This document shows, one piece after another, positions 38,011 through 46,600 of a stretch of 51,644 bases of DNA. Made by a program: the position numbers and the translations under genes. Within the stretch, counting starts at the first letter, position 1; each line of letters starts with the position of its first letter. Under the pieces are notes generated by a model. It saw nothing but the letters and a program-made list of their open reading frames with translations. It ran no database searches and had not been told where the DNA came from. The stretch is from Candidatus Aenigmatarchaeota archaeon (lineage in GTDB: Archaea > Aenigmatarchaeota > Aenigmatarchaeia > CG10238-14), in assembly GCA_018920345.1 (NCBI GenBank), contig JAHLMN010000011.1, forward strand, positions 1-51,644, given 5' to 3'.

Positions 38011-38682
38011 ATGAGTAAAAACAAAAATAGAAAACAGTTTGAAAACATTTTTTGGATCAAAGACAAGTTGGCTACACAAAATTTAATTCCAGGAAAAAAT
38101 GTTTATGGTGAAAGATTAATAAAAAAAGATAATGTAGAATTTAGATTGTGGAATCCAACAAGATCAAAACCAGCTGCAGCATTATATAAGGGTTTGAATA
38201 ATTTTCCAATAAATAAAAAAAGTAAAATATTATATTTGGGTATAGCTTCTGGTACCACATCTAGTCACTTTAGCGATATAATAGGTAGAGAAGGAATAAT
38301 TTATGGTATAGAAATATCTGAAAGAGTACTAAGAGAGATTTTGCCATTAGCTAAAGAAAGAAAAAATATAATGCCAATATTAGCAGACGCAAGAATGCCA
38401 GAAGAATATTCTTGGATAGAAGAAGTAGATATAGTTTATGCTGATGTTGCGATACCTGATATGTCTGAGGTTTTGATAAGAAATAGTAAATTTTTCTTGA
38501 AAGACAATGGTTATGCAATGATTGCAATAAAATCGAGAAGTATAGATGTTTCTAAAAAACCCCAACAGGTATATAAGGAGGAGAGGGATAAGCTTGAAAA
38601 ATATTTTAATGTTTTAGATTTTGTAATTCTAGACCCATTTGAGAAAGATCATGGTTTTTTTGTTTTAAAGAAAAAAAGTTAA
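38011..38682 (+). CDS. flpA: Fibrillarin-like rRNA/tRNA 2'-O-methyltransferase
   Basis: YGERLIKKDNVEFRLWNPTRSKPAAALYKGL; LYLGIASGTTSSHFSDI; DNGYAMIAIKSRSIDVSK; next to nop5. Confidence 0.96.
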   Translation: MSKNKNRKQFENIFWIKDKLATQNLIPGKNVYGERLIKKDNVEFRLWNPTRSKPAAALYKGLNNFPINKKSKILYLGIASGTTSSHFSDIIGREGIIYGIEISERVLREILPLAKERKNIMPILADARMPEEYSWIEEVDIVYADVAIPDMSEVLIRNSKFFLKDNGYAMIAIKSRSIDVSKKPQQVYKEERDKLEKYFNVLDFVILDPFEKDHGFFVLKKKS

Positions 38683-38753
38683 AAGGTTTTATACACCCAA
38701 AAATTAAATTACCCTTTTTAAAGGACAATTTTTGTCTTATTTTACCTCTGTCC

Positions 38754-38966
38754 TCAAACAGATAATTTTCCAACAATATCATGCTTTCCAAACCAACCAC
38801 CTCTATAGTATTCAGCAAACTCGCTCAATTTCTTTTGAGTTAATTGAACTTCTTCCAACAATATTGATTCATGACAAGATCTGCAAAAAGCCCTTCTATT
38901 TCCAAAAAAATCTAAGAATGTAACAACTCTTTGCGAATGGCATCTTGTACATTTCATTTCTAACAC
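38754..38966 (-). CDS. Small zinc-ribbon protein, unknown function
   Basis: MKCTRCHSQRVVTFLDFFGNRRAFCRSCHESILL; CxxC...CxxC. Confidence 0.65.
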   Translation of the reverse strand: MLEMKCTRCHSQRVVTFLDFFGNRRAFCRSCHESILLEEVQLTQKKLSEFAEYYRGGWFGKHDIVGKLSV

Positions 38967-39058
38967 CTTAACAAGAAATAGATTATATATTTACTTGGGT
39001 TGCTAAACTCTAGAGTTTTTGTGAAAAACGAAAAATCGAATTTTCCTACCTTTTTAAG

Positions 39059-40186
39059 TTAAATAGAGTCTAAAAATATCTTAAAGAAACTGTTTAATTG
39101 ATTTTTTTGCAAACTAACACCAACAGCAGACTTGTGACCACCCCCCTTAATAGAAGGCATCTTCTCTTTTATTTTATTCAATACTTCTACAAGATTCACG
39201 TTTCTTCTTGTCTGCTCCAATCTTATACTAATTTTTTTATTTTGTGACCCATACTCTCTTCCAACAACACAAATTATCCAATCAGGATATCTTTGTCTAA
39301 GCTTATCTGAAGCAAATGACGTTAATGAATTTATTTTGCTAAATTTTGCTTCATAAACAATAACTTTTTTTGCTTCATAAAATTTCCCATTTTTTAACAC
39401 ATCTTGTAAAATTTTATCAGTTTCTTTTTCAATATTTTCATAAAATTTTCTAAGAGTATAGGAATTTGTGGAAAGACCATTTATAAATTTTTGAGGATCA
39501 TCAAAACATTCTATCAAAGCTTGAACAGCAATTTTTGCACCTTCGTTTCTTTTAATCATTCTACCCGATCTTACCATATCCCATAATTCGCCAAATATGG
39601 ATTTCTCCACATTTTCTTGATTAATATTTTTTTCGTTAAAAAGAGTAGGATAGTCTTTTGAAACTTCTAAAAAAACATCTTTACAAATCTCAACTCTATG
39701 ATCTTCTGTTATACCTATAGCAGCAATCCAAGCTATTTTGTCATTTGGAAAAAACGATTTGTAGAGTTTGTAAATCATACATGATGTAGGCGGAACTTTG
39801 TCGTCAATATTTTCAAAAGATCTAGGATTTATATATATCATATTTTCTTTACTTTCTATATTTTGTACATGATGATCAAGTACAAAACCATTAAATATTC
39901 CTAGTTTTTTTGGCTCTATAGAAATATCTAAGGTAAAAACAAAATCAGGATTTACTGTTTTTAATTTGCTTAATAAGTTTCTTGAAAGATTATTCGGCCC
40001 TCTTATTGGAAATAGATCAGGAAATTGATTTGTTAACTTGAATAAAAGCATAGATAATAAAGCTGCAGATGTACAACCATCAGCATCGTCATGATGAATT
40101 ATGCAAACCTTATCTCCACTTTTAACATTTTGTATCTTATTTTTTAATAAAAAAACAAGGTCATCTATATTTTTCAGATCATTCAC
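39059..40186 (-). CDS. DHH-family phosphoesterase (RecJ/GAN-like)
   Basis: IIHHDDADGCTSAALL, VLDHHV, IKGGGHKSAVGVSL (DHHA1). Confidence 0.88.
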   Translation of the reverse strand: MNDLKNIDDLVFLLKNKIQNVKSGDKVCIIHHDDADGCTSAALLSMLLFKLTNQFPDLFPIRGPNNLSRNLLSKLKTVNPDFVFTLDISIEPKKLGIFNGFVLDHHVQNIESKENMIYINPRSFENIDDKVPPTSCMIYKLYKSFFPNDKIAWIAAIGITEDHRVEICKDVFLEVSKDYPTLFNEKNINQENVEKSIFGELWDMVRSGRMIKRNEGAKIAVQALIECFDDPQKFINGLSTNSYTLRKFYENIEKETDKILQDVLKNGKFYEAKKVIVYEAKFSKINSLTSFASDKLRQRYPDWIICVVGREYGSQNKKISIRLEQTRRNVNLVEVLNKIKEKMPSIKGGGHKSAVGVSLQKNQLNSFFKIFLDSI

Positions 40187-40793
40187 CCAATTTTTCAGAT
40201 TGTTTTTCTATCATTTCTTTTATTTTTTCATTGAACTTAGAATAAGCTATTGCATAGTATTCAACTATCGAAGCCAAAGAGTCTAATTCATGAAATATAA
40301 CAGCTTCAAATGATCTAGGCGGTGTAGTACCAGCTTCACCTGCGTGTGAAGCGACGATATGTATCACTTCTTCCGGAAAACCTCTAGCATAAAGCTCAGC
40401 TGTACCGAGAACTGTATGGTCCAAACTTATACCAGTTGGCTCCAATTCACCATTTTCATCCCTATTGTATTCAGCTGCCTTCATTATATCATGACATATG
40501 GATGCAGCTATTAACGAATCCATATCAAGTTTTATTCCATATCCCGCTTCCATTATTTTTGCTACTTGAATCACCATATGAGTTAATACAGTAGTGTGAT
40601 GGACTACATCTCTTTCTACTGGACCTAAACTAGAGCTACCAACAGAAAAATAGCTCCCCGCCTTTTTCAAATCCTCTCTTTTGTATTTTTCGAAATGAGG
40701 GTTTTTTAACTTTTTATCGTTTATGTAGTCTATCACTTTTTTTCTTAGTTCCTTGTTTTCGATTTTTTCTGCCAGTTTGATTAAAGCTTCCAT
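40179..40793 (-). CDS. HD-domain phosphohydrolase
   Basis: VHHTTVLTHMV...SICHDIMKAAEY...SLDHTVLGTAEL...HIVASHAGEAG. Confidence 0.85.
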   Translation of the reverse strand: MEALIKLAEKIENKELRKKVIDYINDKKLKNPHFEKYKREDLKKAGSYFSVGSSSLGPVERDVVHHTTVLTHMVIQVAKIMEAGYGIKLDMDSLIAASICHDIMKAAEYNRDENGELEPTGISLDHTVLGTAELYARGFPEEVIHIVASHAGEAGTTPPRSFEAVIFHELDSLASIVEYYAIAYSKFNEKIKEMIEKQSEKLGE

Positions 40794-40848
40794 AATATTC
40801 TTTTAACCAATAGAAATTTAATAGTTTTAAAGTTTTTGAAAAAACTGT

Positions 40849-41118
40849 TTATACGGTTTCTGCAATTCTGTTTCTATATAAACTTATTTGTGAATATAAA
40901 TAAGCTTCAAGTACTCTTTCATATTCTTTTAACATTCTTTCAAAACCTGCCCATCTTTGTCTTGCACCATAAACTAAAAGGGAATATAAAGCTAAAGGAT
41001 AATTTGCAAATTCTTTTATTTTTTCCAAAACTTCCATATAACTTAGATTTTCCAAAAATCTCATAGGCTTCTCATTTTTTAAATTTGACATTTCACCTTC
41101 ATTAGGTTTGTAATTCAT
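40849..41118 (-). CDS. Conserved-looking small protein, unknown
   Basis: ORF with a Shine-Dalgarno AGGTGAT about 5 nt before ATG at 41118. Confidence 0.55.
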   Translation of the reverse strand: MNYKPNEGEMSNLKNEKPMRFLENLSYMEVLEKIKEFANYPLALYSLLVYGARQRWAGFERMLKEYERVLEAYLYSQISLYRNRIAETV

Positions 41119-41197
41119 TCGCATCACCTAACTACCTTTTGGTAAAAATTAAATTTATATATATCTAATATAAATTATATAAAAAAGGTGATTTTAT

Positions 41198-42163
41198 ATA
41201 AAAAGAAAGGCAATAAAGTTTGGTCAAACATTCGTAGTTTCTTTGCCTTTAGCATGGTCTAGAAGATTTGATATAGATAAAAAAAGAGAAGTTGAAATAC
41301 AGGAATCAGAAGACGGCTCTTTACTAATAATACCAGGAGATATCAAGAAAACAGAAAAAGAATTTTTAATAAATATTGACAAGACAATGAATTCTGATAA
41401 GATATACTATAAAATTCTAAAGGCATACACATTAGGCTATTCAAAAATTATAGTTTCAGGAGAATTAACAGACGAGCAGCTAGATTTTCTTGATATGGTT
41501 CATAAAAGAATTGTTGGTTTAGAAGTTTCTGAGCAAAAACCCAATCAAATAATTTTTACTGATTTATTGAGAATAGAAGATGTTAATATAGATAAAATAA
41601 TCAACCAAATGTTTTCTTTCATAGGAATGATGGGGAAAGATATATTAGAATGGATAAAAAAAGATGAAGAACCTGGGGATAGAATACTCGATAAGAATTC
41701 TTTAATTGTGAGAAATCATAATTTGGCTTTTAAAGCATGCAATCTAGCACTAAAAGATTCTTTATATTTAGGTAAGTTGAATAAAACAACTAATGAAATA
41801 CTTGTAATATCAAGAATATTGAGACATCTAGATAACATAGGAATAAATTTGATTGTTTTTAGTTATTTGCTGAATAAGCAACAAACACCAGGTATGAAAA
41901 AATTCAATTATAAAGTTTATGAAAATAAAAAAAGAAAGTTGATGTATAAACTTTTGAAAGTTTGGCTAAAATTGTTTTATGAAACTAAAAAAGCTGTAAT
42001 TAAAAGAGATAGGGAAAAAATAACAGATTTGTATGTTAGAAGATTTGAAAATACATATAATAATTTCAAAAAATATGATGAATTTACTATCGCATTAAAA
42101 AATATTTTTGAGCAAATGATAAGAAATACACATTTGATATTGAGAGATGAAATAATGATTTGA
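41198..42163 (+). CDS. AbrB/SpoVT N-terminal + PhoU-like archaeal regulator
   Basis: Upstream in-frame extension gives (M)KRKAIKFGQTFVVSLPLAWSRRFDIDKKREVEIQESEDGSLLIIP (AbrB-like). Start inferred as ATA at 41198, 5 nt after GGTGAT; supplied ORF starts at TTG 41243. Confidence 0.7.
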   Translation: MKRKAIKFGQTFVVSLPLAWSRRFDIDKKREVEIQESEDGSLLIIPGDIKKTEKEFLINIDKTMNSDKIYYKILKAYTLGYSKIIVSGELTDEQLDFLDMVHKRIVGLEVSEQKPNQIIFTDLLRIEDVNIDKIINQMFSFIGMMGKDILEWIKKDEEPGDRILDKNSLIVRNHNLAFKACNLALKDSLYLGKLNKTTNEILVISRILRHLDNIGINLIVFSYLLNKQQTPGMKKFNYKVYENKKRKLMYKLLKVWLKLFYETKKAVIKRDREKITDLYVRRFENTYNNFKKYDEFTIALKNIFEQMIRNTHLILRDEIMI

Positions 42164-42679
42164 AGTTTTTATTGAAAATATTGTTTTAATTTTTACCGAT
42201 AAAATTACAGATAACAAATGAAATTTTACGAGGTTTATAATTTTTATAAAATAAAGAATGAAAATAAAAACAAAATTTAACATCTTTCTGTTAAAATATA
42301 TTTTTTAAAATTCATTTATTTTTATAACAAAAATATTAATTGGTTCAGGAATTCAAGATTTTGAACTTAAATTAAGTTTTGCGCACTTATTTGGTGTAAA
42401 TGGCTTAGAGGTTTATTTAGAAGATGAACCATATGAACTTTTTCTATCTAGATATAGAATCATAATATCCAGATATTCACATATGTTAAAAAAACAAATA
42501 TAAAAAACATCTGATACCAATTTTAGATATTTAACAATTTATAGGGGAAAATAATTTAAAAACAACTTAAACCGATAAAGCAAGAAAATTTCAGAATTAA
42601 TTATAAATTATCTTGAAAAAATAAATAAAAACCAATACCCAAAACATTTAAATACTTACTAAAAATAATAGAGTTAGTA

Positions 42680-43093
42680 ATGTTCATCACTCACGATCAC
42701 GAAAAGCTTATATCAAAGTTACAAGGCTTTTCAATAATCGTCGAAGGTAAACGAGATAAAAAGGCTTTAGAAGCCTTTAACATTCACGATATAATACCTA
42801 TATCAGGTAAATCAATTGAAAAGTTCACCTTAGAAATACCTAATAATACAGAATATGTTGTATTGACTGATTTTGATCGTGAGGGTGAACTTAAAAAGCA
42901 GAGAATCTATCGATTCTTTGAAGCTGAAAAGATAAAGTACAACCATAGTTTGAGGGTTGAATTTAAAAAACTTTTCAAGGTGGTAAAAATAGAAGAATTA
43001 AATAAAAAAGGTGATGTTTATTATGGGAAAGATAGCTCAATCTACAACAAAATATTTAATAGAAGCAGATTTTATCGCAGAAGGTTTGGTTGA
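42680..43093 (+). CDS. Small Toprim-domain protein
   Basis: SIIVEGKRDKKALEAF...VVLTDFDREGELKKQRI. Confidence 0.85.
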   Translation: MFITHDHEKLISKLQGFSIIVEGKRDKKALEAFNIHDIIPISGKSIEKFTLEIPNNTEYVVLTDFDREGELKKQRIYRFFEAEKIKYNHSLRVEFKKLFKVVKIEELNKKGDVYYGKDSSIYNKIFNRSRFYRRRFG

Positions 43094-44219
43094 AAAACCT
43101 GATGTAATAGGTGCTGTTTTTGGCCAAACAGAAGGCTTGCTTGGTCAAGATTTAGATTTAAGAGAATTACAAAAATCTGGTAGAATAGGAAGAATAGATG
43201 TAGAGCTAAGGGAGAAAGATGGAAAAACAGAAGGAACAATCTACATACCTTCTAGTTTAGACAGCTCTGAAACAGCATTAATAGCCGCAGCAATAGAAAC
43301 TATAGAAAGAATTGGACCTTGTGAAGCAAAGATAACATTAAGAGATGTCAAAGACATAAGAGAAGTCAAAAGAGAGTATGTTGTTGATAGAGCCAAAGAA
43401 ATTTTACAAAAATTAATGAAGGAGCAACCAGATGCAGACGCATTAGCAGAGGCAATAAAAGGTTCTGTTAGAACATCTGAAATAATAGAACATAACGGTA
43501 TAGAATGTGGTCCAGATGCAGTCAATGCCGAAGAAGTTATTCTTGTAGAAGGCAGAGCAGATGTAATAAATTTATTAAAAGCAGGCATAAAAAATGTCGC
43601 AGCTATAGGGGGCACAGCAAGTACAAGAAAGTTAGAGGAATTTACAAGAAACAAAAAAGTCACAGCATTTTTGGATGGAGATAGAGGAGGAGATTTAGTG
43701 CTGAAGAAACTATCCAGATTTGTCAAAGTGGATTATGTAGCCAGAGCACCTGATGGAAAAGAAGTAGAAGAGTTAGCAGATAAAGAAATTTTTATTTGTT
43801 TAAAACAAAAATTGCCTTTTGTAGAAGCAATAAAGAAAAAATATTCTATCAAAAAACCAAGAAAACATGAAACTATGGAAGAGCATCAAGAGTATAAAGA
43901 AAACAAAGAATTTTTAACACCCGAAAGAAAACAAAAAATTATTGATATTTTAGATAAAATGGTTGGAACGAGAGCTGCATATGTATTTAATGAAAAAATG
44001 AAGATGGTCGATAAACTACCTTTAACACAATTCACAGCAGAAAACAAATCTCTAGAAAATGCAAAAATAGTTTTAATAGACGGCACAATAACAAAGGAAA
44101 TAGCAGAAGAAGCAAACAAGGCAGGAGTAGAGTACTTGATAGCATCATCAGCAGAAAAAAAATTTACCATGGAAAAGACAAAGATACTTACATCAGAAGA
44201 TTTAACTAATAATTTTTAG
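43023..44219 (+). CDS. dnaG: Archaeal DnaG-like primase/exosome-associated Toprim protein
   Basis: MGKIAQSTTKYLIEADFIAEGLVEKPDVIGAVFGQTEGLLGQDLDLRELQKSGRIGRI; EVILVEGRADVINLLKAGIKNVAAIGGTA; FLDGDRGGDLVLKKL. Confidence 0.96.
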   Translation: MGKIAQSTTKYLIEADFIAEGLVEKPDVIGAVFGQTEGLLGQDLDLRELQKSGRIGRIDVELREKDGKTEGTIYIPSSLDSSETALIAAAIETIERIGPCEAKITLRDVKDIREVKREYVVDRAKEILQKLMKEQPDADALAEAIKGSVRTSEIIEHNGIECGPDAVNAEEVILVEGRADVINLLKAGIKNVAAIGGTASTRKLEEFTRNKKVTAFLDGDRGGDLVLKKLSRFVKVDYVARAPDGKEVEELADKEIFICLKQKLPFVEAIKKKYSIKKPRKHETMEEHQEYKENKEFLTPERKQKIIDILDKMVGTRAAYVFNEKMKMVDKLPLTQFTAENKSLENAKIVLIDGTITKEIAEEANKAGVEYLIASSAEKKFTMEKTKILTSEDLTNNF

Positions 44220-44543
44220 AGGTATTACCTCTATTTTTTCTTTATATCTTTGAGGCTTTCCTATAACTTTGATATTCATACCTGTTTTTAACCCAGTTGT
44301 ATTAATATTGTCAAAAATAACTACATCTATAATTCCAGAGTCATCTTTAACTTTGATAAATGTTGCAGAGTCACTTCTTTTAATACTAATTATTGTTGCA
44401 TTGAAAGCAACGAAATTTTCATTCAAATTGATTTCAGAAATTTTTACATTTTTTGGCTTAGCATTAATATCAGCAATATATAATATTAAAATTCCTATGA
44501 TAGAAGTAATAATGCATAAAATAATGAATTGTTTTTCATTCAT
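44202..44543 (-). CDS. Membrane-anchored single OB-fold protein
   Basis: N-terminal TM helix, then ISIKRSDSATFIKVKDDSGIIDVVIFDNI OB-fold pattern. Confidence 0.65.
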   Translation of the reverse strand: MNEKQFIILCIITSIIGILILYIADINAKPKNVKISEINLNENFVAFNATIISIKRSDSATFIKVKDDSGIIDVVIFDNINTTGLKTGMNIKVIGKPQRYKEKIEVIPLKIIS

Positions 44544-45070
44544 TCAAGATCTACTTCAAATATTGTAGTATAAATTGGTCCATGAGGGGTTAAATCACTT
44601 CTAACTAAAGATATTTTTTTAGCCATAAATTCACCAAAATTAACATCTTTGTTTTTTCTCAAGAAATCTAAAACTTCATCCTTATTTTTTATAGACTTTA
44701 CACGACACAAAGTCATTTTTGAGTTTTCATAATAATCTCCACCTATCATGCCTCCTACAGTTTTGATTAATAATGATAATTTTCCTTTATCTTTTACTTC
44801 TATGCCAACCACTCTTATATAATTTTCTGATGGTATGATTTTTAACCCAGAAAGAGTTATAGGAAAAGAGCCAAACCCCTTGATGTTAACTAAAGAATTC
44901 TTTATAGAACTTGTATCTTCTACTTCTCCAAGAAAAGTTATAGTTAAATGCAAATTTTCTTTTTCAACAAACTTTGCATCCATTGGGAGTTTTGACATTT
45001 TTTCTTGAAATTTTATTATATCTCTTTTTAGCTCTTCTGGTATCCATATGCAAACAAAAAGTCTAACCAT
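44540..45070 (-). CDS. thpR: RNA 2',3'-cyclic phosphodiesterase (ThpR/LigT)
   Basis: MVRLFVCIWIPEELKRDI; HLTITFLGEV; LTPHGPIYTTIFEV. ORF listed to 45091; ATG at 45070 preferred. The second HxT motif is atypical (HGPIYT). Confidence 0.8.
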   Translation of the reverse strand: MVRLFVCIWIPEELKRDIIKFQEKMSKLPMDAKFVEKENLHLTITFLGEVEDTSSIKNSLVNIKGFGSFPITLSGLKIIPSENYIRVVGIEVKDKGKLSLLIKTVGGMIGGDYYENSKMTLCRVKSIKNKDEVLDFLRKNKDVNFGEFMAKKISLVRSDLTPHGPIYTTIFEVDLE

Positions 45071-45110
45071 ATAGAATTTTTGTACATTCAACTTAATAAT
45101 ACATATATCT

Positions 45111-45205
45111 AAAACTTCACGCGAGACTTCACAAAAACTTCACGCAAGTTTTAAATTAATAAACATACTTAAATTAACTGTTTGTGAAGCGGGGTGTGAA
45201 GTTTT
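45111..45205. promoter_or_regulatory. Inverted pair of CTTCAC repeat modules
   Basis: Left AAAACTTCACGCGAGACTTCACAAA (45111-45135), right TTTGTGAAGCGGGGTGTGAAGTTTT (45181-45205, reverse complement AAAACTTCACACCCCGCTTCACAAA), plus CTTCAC at 45138-45143; ends 2 bp before the ATPase ATG. Confidence 0.7.
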
Positions 45206-45206
45206 A

Positions 45207-46271
45207 ATGGAATCCAAATACGAATATTATCAAAAGTTTGGCTGGTCAAGAAATCCTTTCACTTTAACTATTTCTCCTGATCTGATGGTAGGCTATTCAC
45301 ATCAGACTGAACAACTCCTAGCACATGTGTTTAACCAACATAAAGCAGCCATGGTTATAGGGCCTACAGGTGCAGGAAAAACAACAATATTAACTTGGCT
45401 TAATGCTCAATTAAAAGCTTACAATGGTTTTAGACCATATTATATACCAAAACCACCTACAACTAAAGAAGAGCTGATAAAATTGTTCAAGCATAATCTA
45501 GGCTTTAGTATAATAGATAAAATATTGTATAAAGAAATAGATATGAACAATCTAACTAAATATGTAAACAAGAAAACAAAAGAAAAGACAATATTCTTAA
45601 TTGATGAAGCACATGAATGTTCTCAAGAAGTATTAGAGTGGTTAAGAACAATAAATGATTTAGCCCCTAATTTAGTAATAGTATTTGCTGGTTTGAATAC
45701 ATTTGAAAAAAAATTGGAGGCAGAACTCCCAACACTTCTTATGCGCGTGAATACACGTGTATATCTAGAATCCTTGTCAGAAATGGAAACAGAGTCTCTA
45801 ATACAAAAAAGAATAGATAGGGCAGGAGGAGAAGGTATAAAACCATTTACACACGATGCTATAAGAAAAATTCATGAAATAACAGGTGGTTTTCCGAGAG
45901 AAATAATAAAAGTTTGTGATCAACTTATAAAAGAAGCTGCTTTGAGAAATTTAACATCTATAAATTCCTCTCTAGTAGAAGAAGTATTCAGCAGCAAAGT
46001 CGTGACACAGGCAGTTCAAGTGAAGTTCACGTTAACTCCCAAACAAAAAGAGATATTGGAATTGCTGAACAAGACACCAGATTTATCTCCAACAGAAATA
46101 GTGGCTAATATAGATATAAAGGAGTACAAAACAAAAGATCATGCTATAAGATCAGTAAACAATATACTAAAGAGATTAATGGATGAAGATTTAATAAAAA
46201 GAGCAAAAGTCGGTAACAAGTTTGTATATTCTTTATCAGGTAAAGCAAAAACCATATTGGCTGAAGCGTGA
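45207..46271 (+). CDS. AAA+ ATPase with C-terminal winged helix (ExeA/TniB/Orc-like)
   Basis: VIGPTGAGKTTILTWL (Walker A), TIFLIDEAHE (Walker B), IVFAGLNTF, GGFPREIIKVCDQL; C-terminal LTPKQKEILELLNKTPDLSPTEIVANI wHTH. Confidence 0.85.
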   Translation: MESKYEYYQKFGWSRNPFTLTISPDLMVGYSHQTEQLLAHVFNQHKAAMVIGPTGAGKTTILTWLNAQLKAYNGFRPYYIPKPPTTKEELIKLFKHNLGFSIIDKILYKEIDMNNLTKYVNKKTKEKTIFLIDEAHECSQEVLEWLRTINDLAPNLVIVFAGLNTFEKKLEAELPTLLMRVNTRVYLESLSEMETESLIQKRIDRAGGEGIKPFTHDAIRKIHEITGGFPREIIKVCDQLIKEAALRNLTSINSSLVEEVFSSKVVTQAVQVKFTLTPKQKEILELLNKTPDLSPTEIVANIDIKEYKTKDHAIRSVNNILKRLMDEDLIKRAKVGNKFVYSLSGKAKTILAEA

Positions 46272-46336
46272 TATATTTAAAATTGTAGTAAAGAATATAT
46301 TCTTATTAAGATAATAGATTAAAAGGTGATAAAATC

Positions 46337-46600
46337 GTGGCTGATACAAGAGTAAAGGCAAAATCTGTTATTGGAAAAACAATAATTAGTGAGGAAACAG
46401 GGAGAAGATTTGGGGTTGTAAGTAATGTTGATTTTGTTACAGAAAGCGGAGAGTTGCTTAACATAGTAGTTGCAGGTGCTACAAAGGCTTTGAAAGATTT
46501 GAATTTAAAAGAAGATGATAAAGGAAGACTATTAATACCTTTTAGTGCAGTAAAATCAATAGGAGATTTTGTTGTAGTAAGTGAAAACGAATTACTGTAA
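46337..46600 (+). CDS. PRC-barrel domain protein
   Basis: RVKAKSVIGKTIISEETGRRFGVVSNVDFV...RLLIPFSAVKSIGDFVVV; GTG start after AAGGTGAT. Confidence 0.8.
   Translation: MADTRVKAKSVIGKTIISEETGRRFGVVSNVDFVTESGELLNIVVAGATKALKDLNLKEDDKGRLLIPFSAVKSIGDFVVVSENELL

Noticed and set aside
36953-38682. nop5-fibrillarin pair as unusual
   Set aside because: Standard archaeal C/D-box RNP operon.
43241-43726. 161-aa minus-strand ORF inside dnaG (and similar antisense ORFs, e.g. 25226-25453, 28711-28947, 35876-36106)
   Set aside because: Antisense frames of strongly supported genes; low-information composition, no recognisable domains.
45111-45205. CRISPR array made of CTTCAC repeats
   Set aside because: Box spacing of 11-12 bp is far too short and the modules are inverted; an operator/iteron arrangement fits better.
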